Positions 51,479 to 60,802 are shown, counted from the stretch's first letter. The stretch: 64,000 nucleotides of DNA from CAG-791 sp963605745 (GCA_963605745.1 CAVCWT010000003.1:38577-102576), one strand, 5' to 3'. Notes: a model not told the origin generated them from the sequence alone. Program-made: numbers and translations.

Positions 51479-52188
51479 ACAGCTGCCTCGAATTTATAGC
51501 CAATGCCCCAGATGGTAGTGATTTTCCAGGAGGCGTGGTCGTGTATTTTCTCACGGATGCGTTTGATGTGAACGTCTACCGTGCGGGTATCACCGATATA
51601 TTCGTAGCCCCAGATCTGATCGAGGAGCTGTTCTCTGGTAAACACGCGGTTGGGCTGGGAGGCAAGAAAATACAACAGCTCCAGTTCCTTCGGCGGCATA
51701 TCAAGCGTCCGGCCCATATAGGTGACAGAGTACGTGGTGAGACTGACAGTGAGATCCGGATAGGAAACTGTCTTTTCGTCAGAGTCTGCAGCAGAAAGGC
51801 TCTCCTGCGGCGCCTGATGCGTGCGGCGAAGGACGGCCTTGACTCTGGCAACCAGCTCCTTGGAATCAAAGGGCTTTTCCATATAGTCATCGGCACCGAG
51901 CTCGAGCCCCAGTACCTTATCAAAAACCTCGCCCTTGGCACTGAGCATAATAATTGGTGTCTGCGCCTTGGAGCGAATCTCGCGGCAGACCTGATAGCCA
52001 TCAATGCCGGGGAGCATCAGATCCAGCAGAATGAGGTCCGGGGCGTAGGAAACGTACTTGATCAGCGCCATTTCGCCGTCCTCGGCAATCTCCGTGTCAT
52101 AGCATTCCTTATTCAGATAGAGACTGATGAGCTCTGCAATGTTGGCATCATCGTCGACGATCAAAATCTTCTGTTTGTTCACAGCCAT
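51475..52188 (-). CDS. OmpR-family response regulator
   Basis: DNA-binding partner of the kinase. The 237 residues contain a receiver domain (ILIVDDDANIAELI, the phospho-Asp in LILLDLMLPGIDGY, the K of MEKPF) and a C-terminal winged helix (MPPKELELLYFLASQPNRVF, RTVDVHIKRIREKI, WGIGYKFE). Order regulator-kinase is usual. Targets are not visible. Confidence 0.94.
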   Translation of the reverse strand: MAVNKQKILIVDDDANIAELISLYLNKECYDTEIAEDGEMALIKYVSYAPDLILLDLMLPGIDGYQVCREIRSKAQTPIIMLSAKGEVFDKVLGLELGADDYMEKPFDSKELVARVKAVLRRTHQAPQESLSAADSDEKTVSYPDLTVSLTTYSVTYMGRTLDMPPKELELLYFLASQPNRVFTREQLLDQIWGYEYIGDTRTVDVHIKRIREKIHDHASWKITTIWGIGYKFEAAV

Positions 52189-52270
52189 CGTTATGTTCCC
52201 TTGTTATATGAATTACTACCTGCCTGCGATGTGCCACGGAGATGTCCGCTTTGGGGACGCCTCTCGGCTC

Positions 52271-52336
52271 CGTTCGCAAGACCTAGCGGTACTAAGCTCG
52301 CACAATACGCTCGCAAGTACCGAGGCTTGCGAAAGG
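52271..52336. other. Long imperfect hairpin between mutS2 and the regulator gene
   Basis: TTCGCAAGACCTAGCGGTACT pairs, with two bulges, with AGTACCGAGGCTTGCGAA. Flanking CCTCTCGG and CCG segments may extend it. It could be an RNA processing site or a repeat; no family recognised. Confidence 0.45.
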
Positions 52337-52397
52337 CCCCGCAGCCGGACATACTCTGTGTCCCATCTCCGGCAGGTGTGCGGACCGTATCTTCTGC

Positions 52398-54812
52398 CTA
52401 TAATGTTACGATTGTGACGCCGGCATCGCCCTCTCCAAAGTCACCGGTGCGGTAGGAGCGAATCCAGGTCTGTTTGCGCAGATAGTTCTGGACCGCATTC
52501 CGGAGCGCTCCGGTGCCCTTGCCGTGCACGACACGAACACTGTCGAGGTGGGACATGCGGGCATCATCGAGATATTTGTCCAGTGCCATGATGGCCTCAT
52601 CGGAGGTCATTCCCAGAAGGTTGATCTCGGAGGAAATGTTCATGGCGCGGGAGAGATCCATGCCGCCGGAATTCATGCGGCCGGACTGGCTCTCATAGGC
52701 CCTTTTGAGGGCGCTGGAGGTTCTGCGCTTGGCCTTGGAGTCAATGGCCATGCCGGTGTCCTCGTCGATGATGGCAAGGTCCGTCAGCGGAATCTGTGAA
52801 TTCATGATGCCGCATTGCACACCGACCTTGTTCTGACGATCGGGGAGCTTGGTTACGGTGCCTTGCATGCCGAGGGACAAAACCTTTACCAGATCGCCAA
52901 TGTGCAGATCGGAAGGAGAGAGCTGCGAGGTTTTGGGTTTTTTCTCCTGGGGCTTTTGCAGGCGGCGGTTTTTGGCAGAGACCTTTTCGCGAAGGCTCGT
53001 TCTGGTCTGCTCCATCGCCGTCATGTCGGCGCCCTTGCTGTTCTTGCGGATGGCAGAGATGGCACTGTCTGCCTGGTCCTTGGCATCCTGCAGGATGTTG
53101 CGGGCCTTTTCATTGGCCTGATCGAGAATCTTCTGTCGGCGCGCCTCCAGGGAGTCCTCTTTGGTCTTGAGCTCGCGGCTACGCCGGTCGAGCTCGGCTT
53201 TTTGTCGTTCGAGCTCGGCCTTTGCTTTGTCGTTCTGCAGACGGGTTTCCTCGAGCTGCGAGAGGATGTCCTCGAAATTCTGTGTCTCCTGGCTCATCTG
53301 TTCTCTTGCCGTCTCGATGATGTACATGGGGAGACCGAGCTTTTGTGAGATGGCAAAGGCATTGCTCTTGCCGGGAACGCCGACGAGCAGCCGGTAAGTG
53401 GGCTGGAGCGTCTCTACATCGAATTCACAGCTGGCATTGACGATGCCGTCTGTTTTCATGGCATAGACCTTGAGCTCGGCATAGTGCGTGGTGGCGAGCG
53501 TCGTTATTTTCCTTGTATGCATGAAGTTCAGGATGGAGATCGCAAGGGCAGCGCCCTCCGTCGGATCGGTTCCGCTCCCGAGCTCGTCGAAGAGGCATAG
53601 GCAGCTCTTGTCCGCCCGCCGCAGGATGTCCACGATGGATGTCATATGGGACGAGAAGGTCGAAAGACTCTGCTCGATACTCTGCTCATCGCCGATGTCT
53701 GCGTAGACCTCGCGAAATAACGACAGCTCGCTGCGGTCTCCGGCCGGAATATGAAGTCCTGACATCCCCATCAGCTCGAACAATCCGACCGTCTTGAGCG
53801 TGACGGTTTTGCCACCGGTGTTGGGGCCGGTGACGATGATCATGTCATAATCCTCGCCGATGGAGAGCTCGATCGGGACAACCTTTTTGGGATCAATGAG
53901 AGGGTGGCGTCCTTTATGGATACGGATCACGTGATTCTCATTGAAAATGGGCCTTGTCGCATTCTGATCCAAAGCGAGCTGTGCTCTGGCGAAAATGAAA
54001 TCCAGCTGCGTCATATTGGCGCAGTCATCCCGCAGGGCTGTGATGTGGTCGGAGAGCAGCGCGGACAGAGCGGCCAGAACCTTCTCTTCCTCCTTGCGCT
54101 CCTGCACCTGGAGCTCCCGGATGGTGTTGCCCATCTCGACGATGGCCGCAGGCTCGATGAACAAGGTGGAGCCGGTGGAGGACTGGTCATGGACAATTCC
54201 CTTGACCTGCGCCTTGTATTCGCTCTTAATCGGGAGACAATAACGGTCGTCCCGCATGGTGACGACGGTGTCCTGCAGGTATGAGGAGAATGTCTGGTTC
54301 AGCATCTTGTTCAGCTGAACGTGGATGCGGTCATCGGTGATACCGATCTCTCGGCGGATCTTTTTGAGCTCCGGACTGGCATCGTCTGCAAGGCGGTCCT
54401 CCCCGATGACGCAGCGCCGGATCTCGGAGCTGATGGGACTCAAAGGAACCAGGCAGTCGAACAGATCGTAGAGCGGATCCTCTTCATTTTCCGGCCCATG
54501 ACTGCGGACCCTTGCCACGTTCTCGAGAAATGCGGCAAAGTGATTCAGCTCTGCAAGAGACAGACTGGTGCCGATGTGCAGGGCGCCGAAGGCATCCGAA
54601 AAATCCCGGTTATTTCCAAAACTGATGGAGCCGTTCCGGAAGAGGTATCCGAGGGCCGACTCTGTCTGAGCCTGCGCCTTCTCGATGTCCACGAGGTCCA
54701 TCATCGGTGTCAGCTGACGGCACAGGGTGCGGCCGGGTCCGGAGGTTGCCTTCTCCTCTAATAATGTTGTGATTTTGTTGAATTCGCAAATGCGCATAAC
54801 CTTTTCATTCAT
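52398..54812 (-). CDS. mutS2: MutS2 family ATPase with Smr endonuclease domain
   Basis: Cytosolic MutS-fold ATPase that acts on recombination intermediates and collided ribosomes. The chosen start at 54812 gives 804 residues beginning MNEKVMRICEFNKI, the family N-terminus; an ATG at 54797 has the better ribosome site (AAAAGG). Walker A GPNTGGKTVTLKT, FDELGSGTDPTEGAAL and THYAELK are present, followed by a coiled coil and a C-terminal Smr domain (VRVVHGKGTGALRNAVQNYL). A TATACT at 54826-54821 would give an almost leaderless mRNA. Confidence 0.94.
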   Translation of the reverse strand: MNEKVMRICEFNKITTLLEEKATSGPGRTLCRQLTPMMDLVDIEKAQAQTESALGYLFRNGSISFGNNRDFSDAFGALHIGTSLSLAELNHFAAFLENVARVRSHGPENEEDPLYDLFDCLVPLSPISSEIRRCVIGEDRLADDASPELKKIRREIGITDDRIHVQLNKMLNQTFSSYLQDTVVTMRDDRYCLPIKSEYKAQVKGIVHDQSSTGSTLFIEPAAIVEMGNTIRELQVQERKEEEKVLAALSALLSDHITALRDDCANMTQLDFIFARAQLALDQNATRPIFNENHVIRIHKGRHPLIDPKKVVPIELSIGEDYDMIIVTGPNTGGKTVTLKTVGLFELMGMSGLHIPAGDRSELSLFREVYADIGDEQSIEQSLSTFSSHMTSIVDILRRADKSCLCLFDELGSGTDPTEGAALAISILNFMHTRKITTLATTHYAELKVYAMKTDGIVNASCEFDVETLQPTYRLLVGVPGKSNAFAISQKLGLPMYIIETAREQMSQETQNFEDILSQLEETRLQNDKAKAELERQKAELDRRSRELKTKEDSLEARRQKILDQANEKARNILQDAKDQADSAISAIRKNSKGADMTAMEQTRTSLREKVSAKNRRLQKPQEKKPKTSQLSPSDLHIGDLVKVLSLGMQGTVTKLPDRQNKVGVQCGIMNSQIPLTDLAIIDEDTGMAIDSKAKRRTSSALKRAYESQSGRMNSGGMDLSRAMNISSEINLLGMTSDEAIMALDKYLDDARMSHLDSVRVVHGKGTGALRNAVQNYLRKQTWIRSYRTGDFGEGDAGVTIVTL

Positions 54813-54976
54813 AATAGAAGAGTATAGCACGAGACGGCGCGGGATGGCATCACGTGTGCTATTCGGAAATCAGGCAAGTTAATATGGCTGGTTATTTAAA
54901 AATCGCTGTACTAGGTACAATCGCGGTTCGCTCATCAGCCATCAGCAGGTTTTGACGGGCGTGAGGACTGTAGTTG

Positions 54977-55208
54977 TGTACGGCCGGGCGGCAAGGTATG
55001 CGCAGGCGCGACCCTGCGGAACACGAAACGGGACGAAAACCCGGTTGGCCGCAGCGACAGCGTATCGGGATGAGAACAAAGCGGCGGGGAGCGATGCGTG
55101 TGGGTGTGCCAGCCCCGGCGCTGTTCTCCAGCTCTGTGAAGGTGAGTGAAAACGTGCGTTAAGAGCCGCAGGGCCCAGCGACGCGCATGCTTGCCACCCA
55201 GCCGTACA
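54977..55208 (+). ncRNA. Structured RNA-like element, copy B
   Basis: Second copy of the 4795-5028 element, 232 bases. The outer stem here is TGTACGGC (54977-54984) with GCCGTACA (55201-55208), replacing the copy A sequence base pair for base pair; the inner stem GGGCGGCAAG/CTTGCCACCC is unchanged. Other compensatory or wobble changes are GTGCGC to ATGCGC and GGGA/TCCC to CGGG/CCCG. A TACAAT at 54916-54921 may be its promoter. It lies between mutS2 and lacI. Confidence 0.65.
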
Positions 55209-55231
55209 TATTAAGGGGTTCATTTCCGGTC

Positions 55232-55253
55232 GTGTTTTGCAATGGCAAAACAC
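55232..55253 (+). other. Hairpin shared with the region after RNA copy A
   Basis: GTGTTTTGC-aatg-GCAAAACAC, nine perfect pairs, preceded by GGTC as at 5096. Confidence 0.45.
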
Positions 55254-55278
55254 CCCGAAAAGTATTAAAATTGTGCTA

Positions 55279-55294
55279 TGCCAATCGGTTGATA
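55279..55294. promoter_or_regulatory. LacI-type operator upstream of lacI
   Basis: TGCCAATCGGTTGATA matches 14 of 16 positions of the pattern TGTyAAnCGnTTrACA deduced from the sites at 56473 and 56667. It suggests autoregulation. Confidence 0.5.
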
Positions 55295-55379
55295 GGAAAC
55301 CGAGCGGCGAAGGTCCTGTGATCACAGAAGGATCGCATTAATTTCAATCGGGGTAACGGATACGACAAAGGGGGCAGCA

Positions 55380-56360
55380 GTGGCAACGATCAAGGATGTT
55401 GCAAAAGAGGCGGGGCTGACCGTGACAACGGTCTCACGGGTTCTGAACAACAGAGGTTATATCAGCGACAATGCCAGGAAAAAGGTATATGACGCGATGG
55501 CAAAGCTTCACTATCAGCCGAACGAGGTGGCAAGGTCGCTTCACAAGAAAACGACCAACGCCATCGGCCTGATCGTTCCGTATATCAGCCATCCCTATTT
55601 TGCCGAGATGATCAGCAGCATCGAACGGGAGGCGTCCAGGCAGGGCTTTCGCATCTTTTTATGCAACACGAAGGGCAAACAGGAAAGCGAAAAGGCATAT
55701 CTGGACATCTGCACCGGCAATCGGGCAGCAGGTGTCATTCTGTTCAGCGGATCCTTGTCAGAGGAAACATTTATTAAGATGAACGTTCCGGTTATCACGA
55801 TGGAGCGAACGCTCGGCAGTGCCACGGCCTCCGTGGAATGCGACAACTGGATGGGCGGCGAGCTCGCGGCAGAGCGGCTGATTGCGGCAGGCTGCAGACA
55901 CCTTCTGGTGATCGGCAGCACCAGCTCTAATATTGAACTGCCGGCGGATAACCGTGTCATGGGCTTTCGCAAAGTGTGTGAAAAAAACAATATCGCCTTT
56001 GCGGAAATCGACCCCGGCCTGCAGGAATATGAGAGCCTGTCCTACAGCGAACTTCTCGAGAATGCCTTAAAGGAGCACCCGGAAACCGACGGCCTGTTTG
56101 CCAGCAGTGATGTCATCGGCGCGCAGACCCTGCAGGTCTGCGGTAAGCTGGGAATCAAGGTTCCGGAGCAGTTCAAGATCATCGGCTTTGACGATTCCTA
56201 TGTGGCAACCCTGACAACGCCGCAGCTGACCACCATTCACCAGCCGATCAAGGAGATGGCAGAGCAGGCCGTACAGCTGTTAAAGGATGCAGCAGAGGGC
56301 AAGGTTGTGGCAAAACGCATGGTACTGCCGGTCTGCCTGGTGGAGCGCGGATCCTGCTGA
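55380..56360 (+). CDS. LacI-family transcriptional regulator
   Basis: Sugar-responsive repressor. It starts at GTG 55380 after GGGGCA. Residues 1-50 are the LacI headpiece (IKDVAKEAGLTVTTVSRVLN and KKVYDAMAKLHYQPNEVARS), followed by a periplasmic-binding-like effector domain (IGLIVPYISHPYFAEMISSI, the ASVECDNWMGGELAAERLI dimer region, GIKVPEQFKIIGFDDSYVAT). The 326 residues are typical. Operator-like palindromes lie before this gene and before the downstream GH13 gene, so that gene is its likely target. Confidence 0.93.
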   Translation: MATIKDVAKEAGLTVTTVSRVLNNRGYISDNARKKVYDAMAKLHYQPNEVARSLHKKTTNAIGLIVPYISHPYFAEMISSIEREASRQGFRIFLCNTKGKQESEKAYLDICTGNRAAGVILFSGSLSEETFIKMNVPVITMERTLGSATASVECDNWMGGELAAERLIAAGCRHLLVIGSTSSNIELPADNRVMGFRKVCEKNNIAFAEIDPGLQEYESLSYSELLENALKEHPETDGLFASSDVIGAQTLQVCGKLGIKVPEQFKIIGFDDSYVATLTTPQLTTIHQPIKEMAEQAVQLLKDAAEGKVVAKRMVLPVCLVERGSC

Positions 56361-56383
56361 GAATAATGAATACAGCAATAAAG

Positions 56384-56422
56384 TGACCGCTTGGGAATGA
56401 ACCGGGCGGTCGTTTTGTTTTT
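56384..56422 (+). terminator. Terminator after lacI
   Basis: GACCGC (56385-56390) pairs with GCGGTC (56406-56411), then GTTTTGTTTTTG. Moderate stem. Confidence 0.6.
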
Positions 56423-56472
56423 GTTACTGTAAAAAACACGAACAGCGCGGCGCACATCGCCGGTCAATATCG

Positions 56473-56488
56473 TGTCAAGCGTTTGACA
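56473..56488. promoter_or_regulatory. LacI-type operator 2
   Basis: TGTCAAGCGTTTGACA, an almost perfect 16-bp palindrome with central CG. Confidence 0.6.
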
Positions 56489-56516
56489 TGAAAATAGAAC
56501 AATACAGAGCGGAATA

Positions 56517-56560
56517 GATGCCGGAAATCCTTGAAGAAGGGACAAACGGCATCTTTTTTT
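56517..56560 (+). terminator. Rho-independent terminator inside the GH13 leader region
   Basis: GATGCCG pairs with CGGCATC over a long loop, followed by TTTTTTT. It sits between operator 2 and the main promoter. Confidence 0.75.
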
Positions 56561-56666
56561 GTCTGGGATCCGATGGGAAAAGCATATTACTTGGATAAAA
56601 TTGCCAAAAACTGCGAAAAATCAGACACATTTTGCGCAGTGAAATTGTGACAAAAGCCGAAAAACA

Positions 56667-56705
56667 TGTTAACCGATTGACATAAAATCCGGAAAGGTTT
56701 ATCTT
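56667..56705 (+). promoter_or_regulatory. GH13 promoter with LacI-type operator over the -35
   Basis: TTGACA (56677-56682), 17 bases, TATCTT (56700-56705). The operator TGTTAACCGATTGACA (56667-56682) covers the -35, so bound LacI would block polymerase. Confidence 0.7.
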
Positions 56706-56798
56706 TGAAAACGTAACAGCAGACGCAGTGAAATAACTGGATCCCGGAATTTGCGGGAACGCAAGGCGCGGAGCAATCCTGGATCGAACGTCACCGTA

Positions 56799-56824
56799 TG
56801 TAATCGGTACTTTACCGATTTACA
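56799..56824. promoter_or_regulatory. Palindrome resembling a further LacI site
   Basis: TGTAATCGGTA-ctt-TACCGATTTACA, two opposed half-sites with the same CGGT/ACCG core. The spacing differs from the other sites, so binding is less sure. Confidence 0.45.
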
Positions 56825-57225
56825 TAAAGCTTTTCCCTAGTGCAGAGATTCACGCATAATCTTTGTACGACTACCAACCCTCTTTTGGTGCCTTTCATAT
56901 GAACGGAGCATCACCCCCCCCTTGCAAGATGCTCCGCTCGGAAGGCACGTATGTATTTGTTTCGTACCGATCTGTTTCAACAAGCTGTTTCAATCTGGAT
57001 TGGACGCTTGCAGACGAAATCATAATAGAAATGATGCAGTGATGACCATTTTTAATGCGAATTGACAAGGCTTCGTGGATTCCTGTTAAAAATTGCCATA
57101 TAAACATCAGAAATTCGCCCGAGAGCGAGCTCGCACAAATGCGCAGCCGCTGTTCTGGATTTTATCGTAGTTGATATTAAATCAATCAGGACCGCAATGA
57201 ACTGCGGCCAACATAGGGGGTAACC
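56825..57225 (+). other. Long leader of the GH13 gene
   Basis: About 400 bases with no supported gene. GGAGCATC (56905) can pair with GATGCTCC (56927) across a C-run. Nothing else recognised. A minus-strand frame at 56895-57107 has no ribosome site and was not called. Confidence 0.35.
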
Positions 57226-59079
57226 ATGGCAGAGAAAACGACACAGAATGATTTCCAGCGCCGGCTTGCAGCACGCAGTGCAGAACTAAAGTGGCTGTAT
57301 ATGGAACTCTATCATGGGCAGACCGAGAATTATTACAATCTTTGCCGGCAGATGGAAGCGTTCTATACAGACAGACCGAAGGACCTGAAGACATCGGATC
57401 TTCGGCGCGAGGAGAAGCCCTCCTGGTATCTGGAGAACGACCTCATCGGAATGATGATGTACACGGATAATTTTGCAGAAAACCTGCAGGGCGTGCGTCA
57501 CCATCTGGACTACATTGAGAAGAGCGGGGTGAATTACCTGCATCTGATGCCCCTTCTGGACACGCCGGAGGGCAGGAGTGACGGCGGCTATGCCGTTGCA
57601 GATTTCCGAAAGGTGCTGCCAAAGCTGGGCACCATGGAGGATCTGGCGGAGTTGACGGAGGACTGCCACAAGAGGAACATCTGCGTCTGCCTCGACTATG
57701 TCATGAATCACACCTCAGAGGAGCATGAGTGGGCCAGACGTGCCAGGGCCGGAGAACGCGAGTATCAGGATCGTTATTTTTTCTATGACGATTACAGCCT
57801 GCCGGCACAGTTCGAACAGACCGTACCGGAGGTGTTCCCTAAGACGGCTCCCGGCAACTTTACCTATCTGCCGGAGCTGAACAAGTTCGTTATGACGAGC
57901 TTTTATCCGTATCAGTGGGACCTGAACTACTGGAATCCCATTGTGTTCAATGAGATGGCAGCCAATATGCTGTTCCTGGCCAACAAGGGCATCGACATCA
58001 TCCGGATCGATGCGGTTCCCTACATCTGGAAACAGCTCGGGACCAACTGCCGGAACCTGCCGCAGGTGCACACCATTGTCCGCATGATGCGCCTGATCAC
58101 CGAGATTGTCTGCCCGGGCGTTCTGCTGCTGGGCGAGGTCGTCATGGAGCCAAAGGAGCTGGCACCGTACTTTGGCACGCCGGAGAAGCCCGAATGCCAT
58201 ATGCTCTACAATGCCACTACGATGTGCACCCTGTGGCACACGGTAGCAACAAGAGACGTCTCCCTCCTGCGTTACCAGACCGATCAGGTGGTGAGCCTTC
58301 CGAAAAATTACGGCTTCCTGAACTACATTCGCTGCCATGATGACATCGGCTGGGGACTGGATTTTAAATTCCTTCAGCAAAAGGGAATGGATGAGGTCGG
58401 CCACAAGCGGTTCCTTAATGACTATTATCTCGGCCGGTATTCCTACAGCACCAGCGCCGGCGAGCTCTACAACGAGGATCCGGTGACAGGAGATGCCAGA
58501 TTCTGCGGAACCACGGCCTCCATGTGCGGCATTGAGCGCGGCGGCTTTGAGAACAACGAGGAGAAGGTGGCAGCCGGCATTCAGCTGGATCTGATGCTGC
58601 ACTCCTTCCTGCTGTTCCAGTCCGGAATTCCGGTGATCTACAGCGGCGATGAGATTGGTGCAGTGAACGACTGGTCCTATCATCAGGATCCCTTAAAGGC
58701 AGAGGATTCCCGCTACATCCACAGAGGCAAATTTAACTGGGAGGCAGCCGGGCAGATCAAGGACAAGGCATCGGTGCCGGGACGCGTTCACAAAGGGCTC
58801 ATGGAGCTGGAAAAGGCGAGACGCTCGGATGAAATCTTCTCTAGTGATGCAGAGGTTTATACCATCGAGACTCACAACGAATCCGTACTGGGAATGATCC
58901 GCATCAAGAACGATGAGAAGGTGATCGGACTGTTCAATTTCTCCAGCGAAGCGAAGGACGTCTGGATCACGGAATTCCATGATGGTTATCAGGATTTCTT
59001 CCATCACAGCAAGGGCAAAAAACTGGAGACTCTGACCCTGCAGCCCTATGAATTCGTATGGGCAATTCATAAAGATTGA
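57226..59079 (+). CDS. GH13_4 amylosucrase-like enzyme
   Basis: Probable cytoplasmic sucrose-active enzyme: amylosucrase builds alpha-glucan from sucrose or hydrolyses it. The 617 residues align well with known amylosucrases through HLMPLLDTPEGRSDGGYAV, NHTSEEHEWA, YQWDLNYWNPIVF and FIWK-like YIWKQLGTNCRNLPQ. Catalytic residues are Asp262 (RIDAV), Glu304 (LLLGEVV) and Asp372 (CHDDIGW), with the 42-residue D-E spacing of the family. No signal peptide. ATG follows GGGGG weakly. It is controlled by LacI-type operators upstream. Polymer-forming versus hydrolytic activity cannot be read off. Confidence 0.9.
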   Translation: MAEKTTQNDFQRRLAARSAELKWLYMELYHGQTENYYNLCRQMEAFYTDRPKDLKTSDLRREEKPSWYLENDLIGMMMYTDNFAENLQGVRHHLDYIEKSGVNYLHLMPLLDTPEGRSDGGYAVADFRKVLPKLGTMEDLAELTEDCHKRNICVCLDYVMNHTSEEHEWARRARAGEREYQDRYFFYDDYSLPAQFEQTVPEVFPKTAPGNFTYLPELNKFVMTSFYPYQWDLNYWNPIVFNEMAANMLFLANKGIDIIRIDAVPYIWKQLGTNCRNLPQVHTIVRMMRLITEIVCPGVLLLGEVVMEPKELAPYFGTPEKPECHMLYNATTMCTLWHTVATRDVSLLRYQTDQVVSLPKNYGFLNYIRCHDDIGWGLDFKFLQQKGMDEVGHKRFLNDYYLGRYSYSTSAGELYNEDPVTGDARFCGTTASMCGIERGGFENNEEKVAAGIQLDLMLHSFLLFQSGIPVIYSGDEIGAVNDWSYHQDPLKAEDSRYIHRGKFNWEAAGQIKDKASVPGRVHKGLMELEKARRSDEIFSSDAEVYTIETHNESVLGMIRIKNDEKVIGLFNFSSEAKDVWITEFHDGYQDFFHHSKGKKLETLTLQPYEFVWAIHKD

Positions 59080-59128
59080 ACTGGTACAGTTTCTGCATAT
59101 TGGCATACATCATGAATCGGGTGCTTGC

Positions 59129-59158
59129 AGCGGAAGGGCTTTGGCCCTTCCGCTTTTT
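59129..59158 (+). terminator. Rho-independent terminator
   Basis: AGCGGAAGGGC pairs perfectly with GCCCTTCCGCT, then TTTT. Confidence 0.9.
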
Positions 59159-59274
59159 ATGTTGTGGCCACACGTCGATCAGAAACTGTGCGATCTGCTG
59201 TGTGGAGAGGAACATCTTTTGGGGCATTCGGGAAGCGGCGAATGGAATCGGCATTCCCCCGGATTCCTATGCCG

Positions 59275-59283
59275 TGCTATACT
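59275..59283 (+). promoter_or_regulatory. Extended -10 promoter of the HtrA-like gene
   Basis: TGC-TATACT about 55 bases before the ATG at 59339; no clear -35. Confidence 0.45.
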
Positions 59284-59338
59284 GAAGGACAACGTAATAG
59301 AACATCCGAAGAATCGCCAAAAGAATGCACAGAAAAAT

Positions 59339-60802
59339 ATGAAAAAAGACATCGAAGGGGCTGCCGGAGGGAATCCCAAAGGGACTGACCGCCAGAATTC
59401 GCAGGAGAATACAGGAACGCATGAAATCAATACAGAGTTCATGCGCGAGGAGATCCGCCAGCGCCCATTAAATAAGAAAAAACTCTTCCGCAGAACGATG
59501 ATTACCGCTTTTTTGGCGGCATTGTTCGGTGCCATTGCGTGTGTGGCTTTTCTGCTGCTGGAGCCGGTCATCAACAACGCCATCAATCCATCCGAGGAGG
59601 TGGCTGCGGTGACCTTTCCGGAAGAGACGGCAGAGGAAGAGATGTCGCCGGAGGATATGATCGCAAGCGATGAGGAGATCCAGCAGGCCGAGGTGGAGAA
59701 AAAGGCAGCGAGCCTTGTTGACACCGATGCCATCGCGGCACAGGTACAGTCCCAGGTGGAGAAGGATCTGGCAGAGCAAAAGAGCAAGGAAGAGACAGAA
59801 TCTGCCATCACGAATTATCAGGAAATCTATGCCAGCCTCAGCGAGCTGGCGGATCAGGCAGCCAAAGGCATTGTGACTGTAACTGTCACCACACCGGACT
59901 CTGACTGGGCAGGGGATGTCTACAACAACACGGGCTCCTGCAGCGGACTCATTGTTGCCGAGCACGGCAGCGACATCCTGATTCTGGCAGGGCGAGGTGA
60001 CTATAATGAGGCCCAGGAGATACAGGTTGCTTTTCACGATGGGGAGCAGGTGAAGGCCAAGGTCCTGACCCAGGATACGGTGACCGGAATGACAATCCTG
60101 AAGGTGTCAGAGAGTGAGCTTTCCGGGAAACTGGGGGAGAATGAAGAGATTGCCATCGCACTTTTTGGCAGCAGTGTCAAATCCGAGCTCCTGGGGAAAC
60201 CGGTGATTGCAATCGGCAGTCCGTCCGGAACAGCAGGCTCTGTCAGCTATGGCATTGTGACGAATGCAGATCTGTCCATGAATATCGCAGACACAAGACT
60301 CCGTCAGATTACAACAGATATCTCCGGCAGCACGCAGGGAAGCGGTGTTCTGGTAGACCTTTCAGGCAATGTGGTTGGCTGGATCGACATGCAGTACCGC
60401 AGCAGCTCCACGCAGAACCTGATCTGTGCGACAGGTGTCACGGAGCTCAAAGGTCTCATTGAGAAGATGTCGAACGAGATCCGGGTCGGATACCTCGGAA
60501 TTCATGGAACGGATGTGCCGGAAAGTGTGCAAAAGGAACAGGAAATTCCAGCGGGAGCCTATATCCTGCAGGTGGAGATGGATTCTCCTGCGATGGATGC
60601 AGGACTTCAGAGCGGCGATGTGGTAATATCGGCAGGAGGCGCAGAAATTACATCCTGTCAGGACCTCGCGGACCGGCTGCTGGAATCACGATCCGGCAGA
60701 GATCTGGCACTGACGGTGATGCGCCAGGGCGCCGATGGATATCATGCCGTGAACCTGACGGCACAGCTGCAGGCGAGAATGGTCTTTGGAAAATCACAGT
60801 AA
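59339..60802 (+). CDS. HtrA-like membrane protein with PDZ domain, probable pseudoprotease
   Basis: Membrane-anchored extracellular protein with the HtrA/DegP (S1C) layout: a cytosolic basic segment, one helix (ITAFLAALFGAIACVAFLLL), a coiled, acidic linker, a trypsin-like domain (~190-380) and a C-terminal PDZ domain (~385-487; GAYILQVEMDSPAMDAGLQS, GDVVISAGG). The expected triad is missing: no His in the NNHVV position (it reads LIVAEHGSDILILA), DTVTGMTILKV lacks the Asp of TDLAVL, and the GNSGG loop reads STQGSG. ATG 59339 has only a weak ribosome site, so the start is uncertain. Confidence 0.75.
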   Translation: MKKDIEGAAGGNPKGTDRQNSQENTGTHEINTEFMREEIRQRPLNKKKLFRRTMITAFLAALFGAIACVAFLLLEPVINNAINPSEEVAAVTFPEETAEEEMSPEDMIASDEEIQQAEVEKKAASLVDTDAIAAQVQSQVEKDLAEQKSKEETESAITNYQEIYASLSELADQAAKGIVTVTVTTPDSDWAGDVYNNTGSCSGLIVAEHGSDILILAGRGDYNEAQEIQVAFHDGEQVKAKVLTQDTVTGMTILKVSESELSGKLGENEEIAIALFGSSVKSELLGKPVIAIGSPSGTAGSVSYGIVTNADLSMNIADTRLRQITTDISGSTQGSGVLVDLSGNVVGWIDMQYRSSSTQNLICATGVTELKGLIEKMSNEIRVGYLGIHGTDVPESVQKEQEIPAGAYILQVEMDSPAMDAGLQSGDVVISAGGAEITSCQDLADRLLESRSGRDLALTVMRQGADGYHAVNLTAQLQARMVFGKSQ

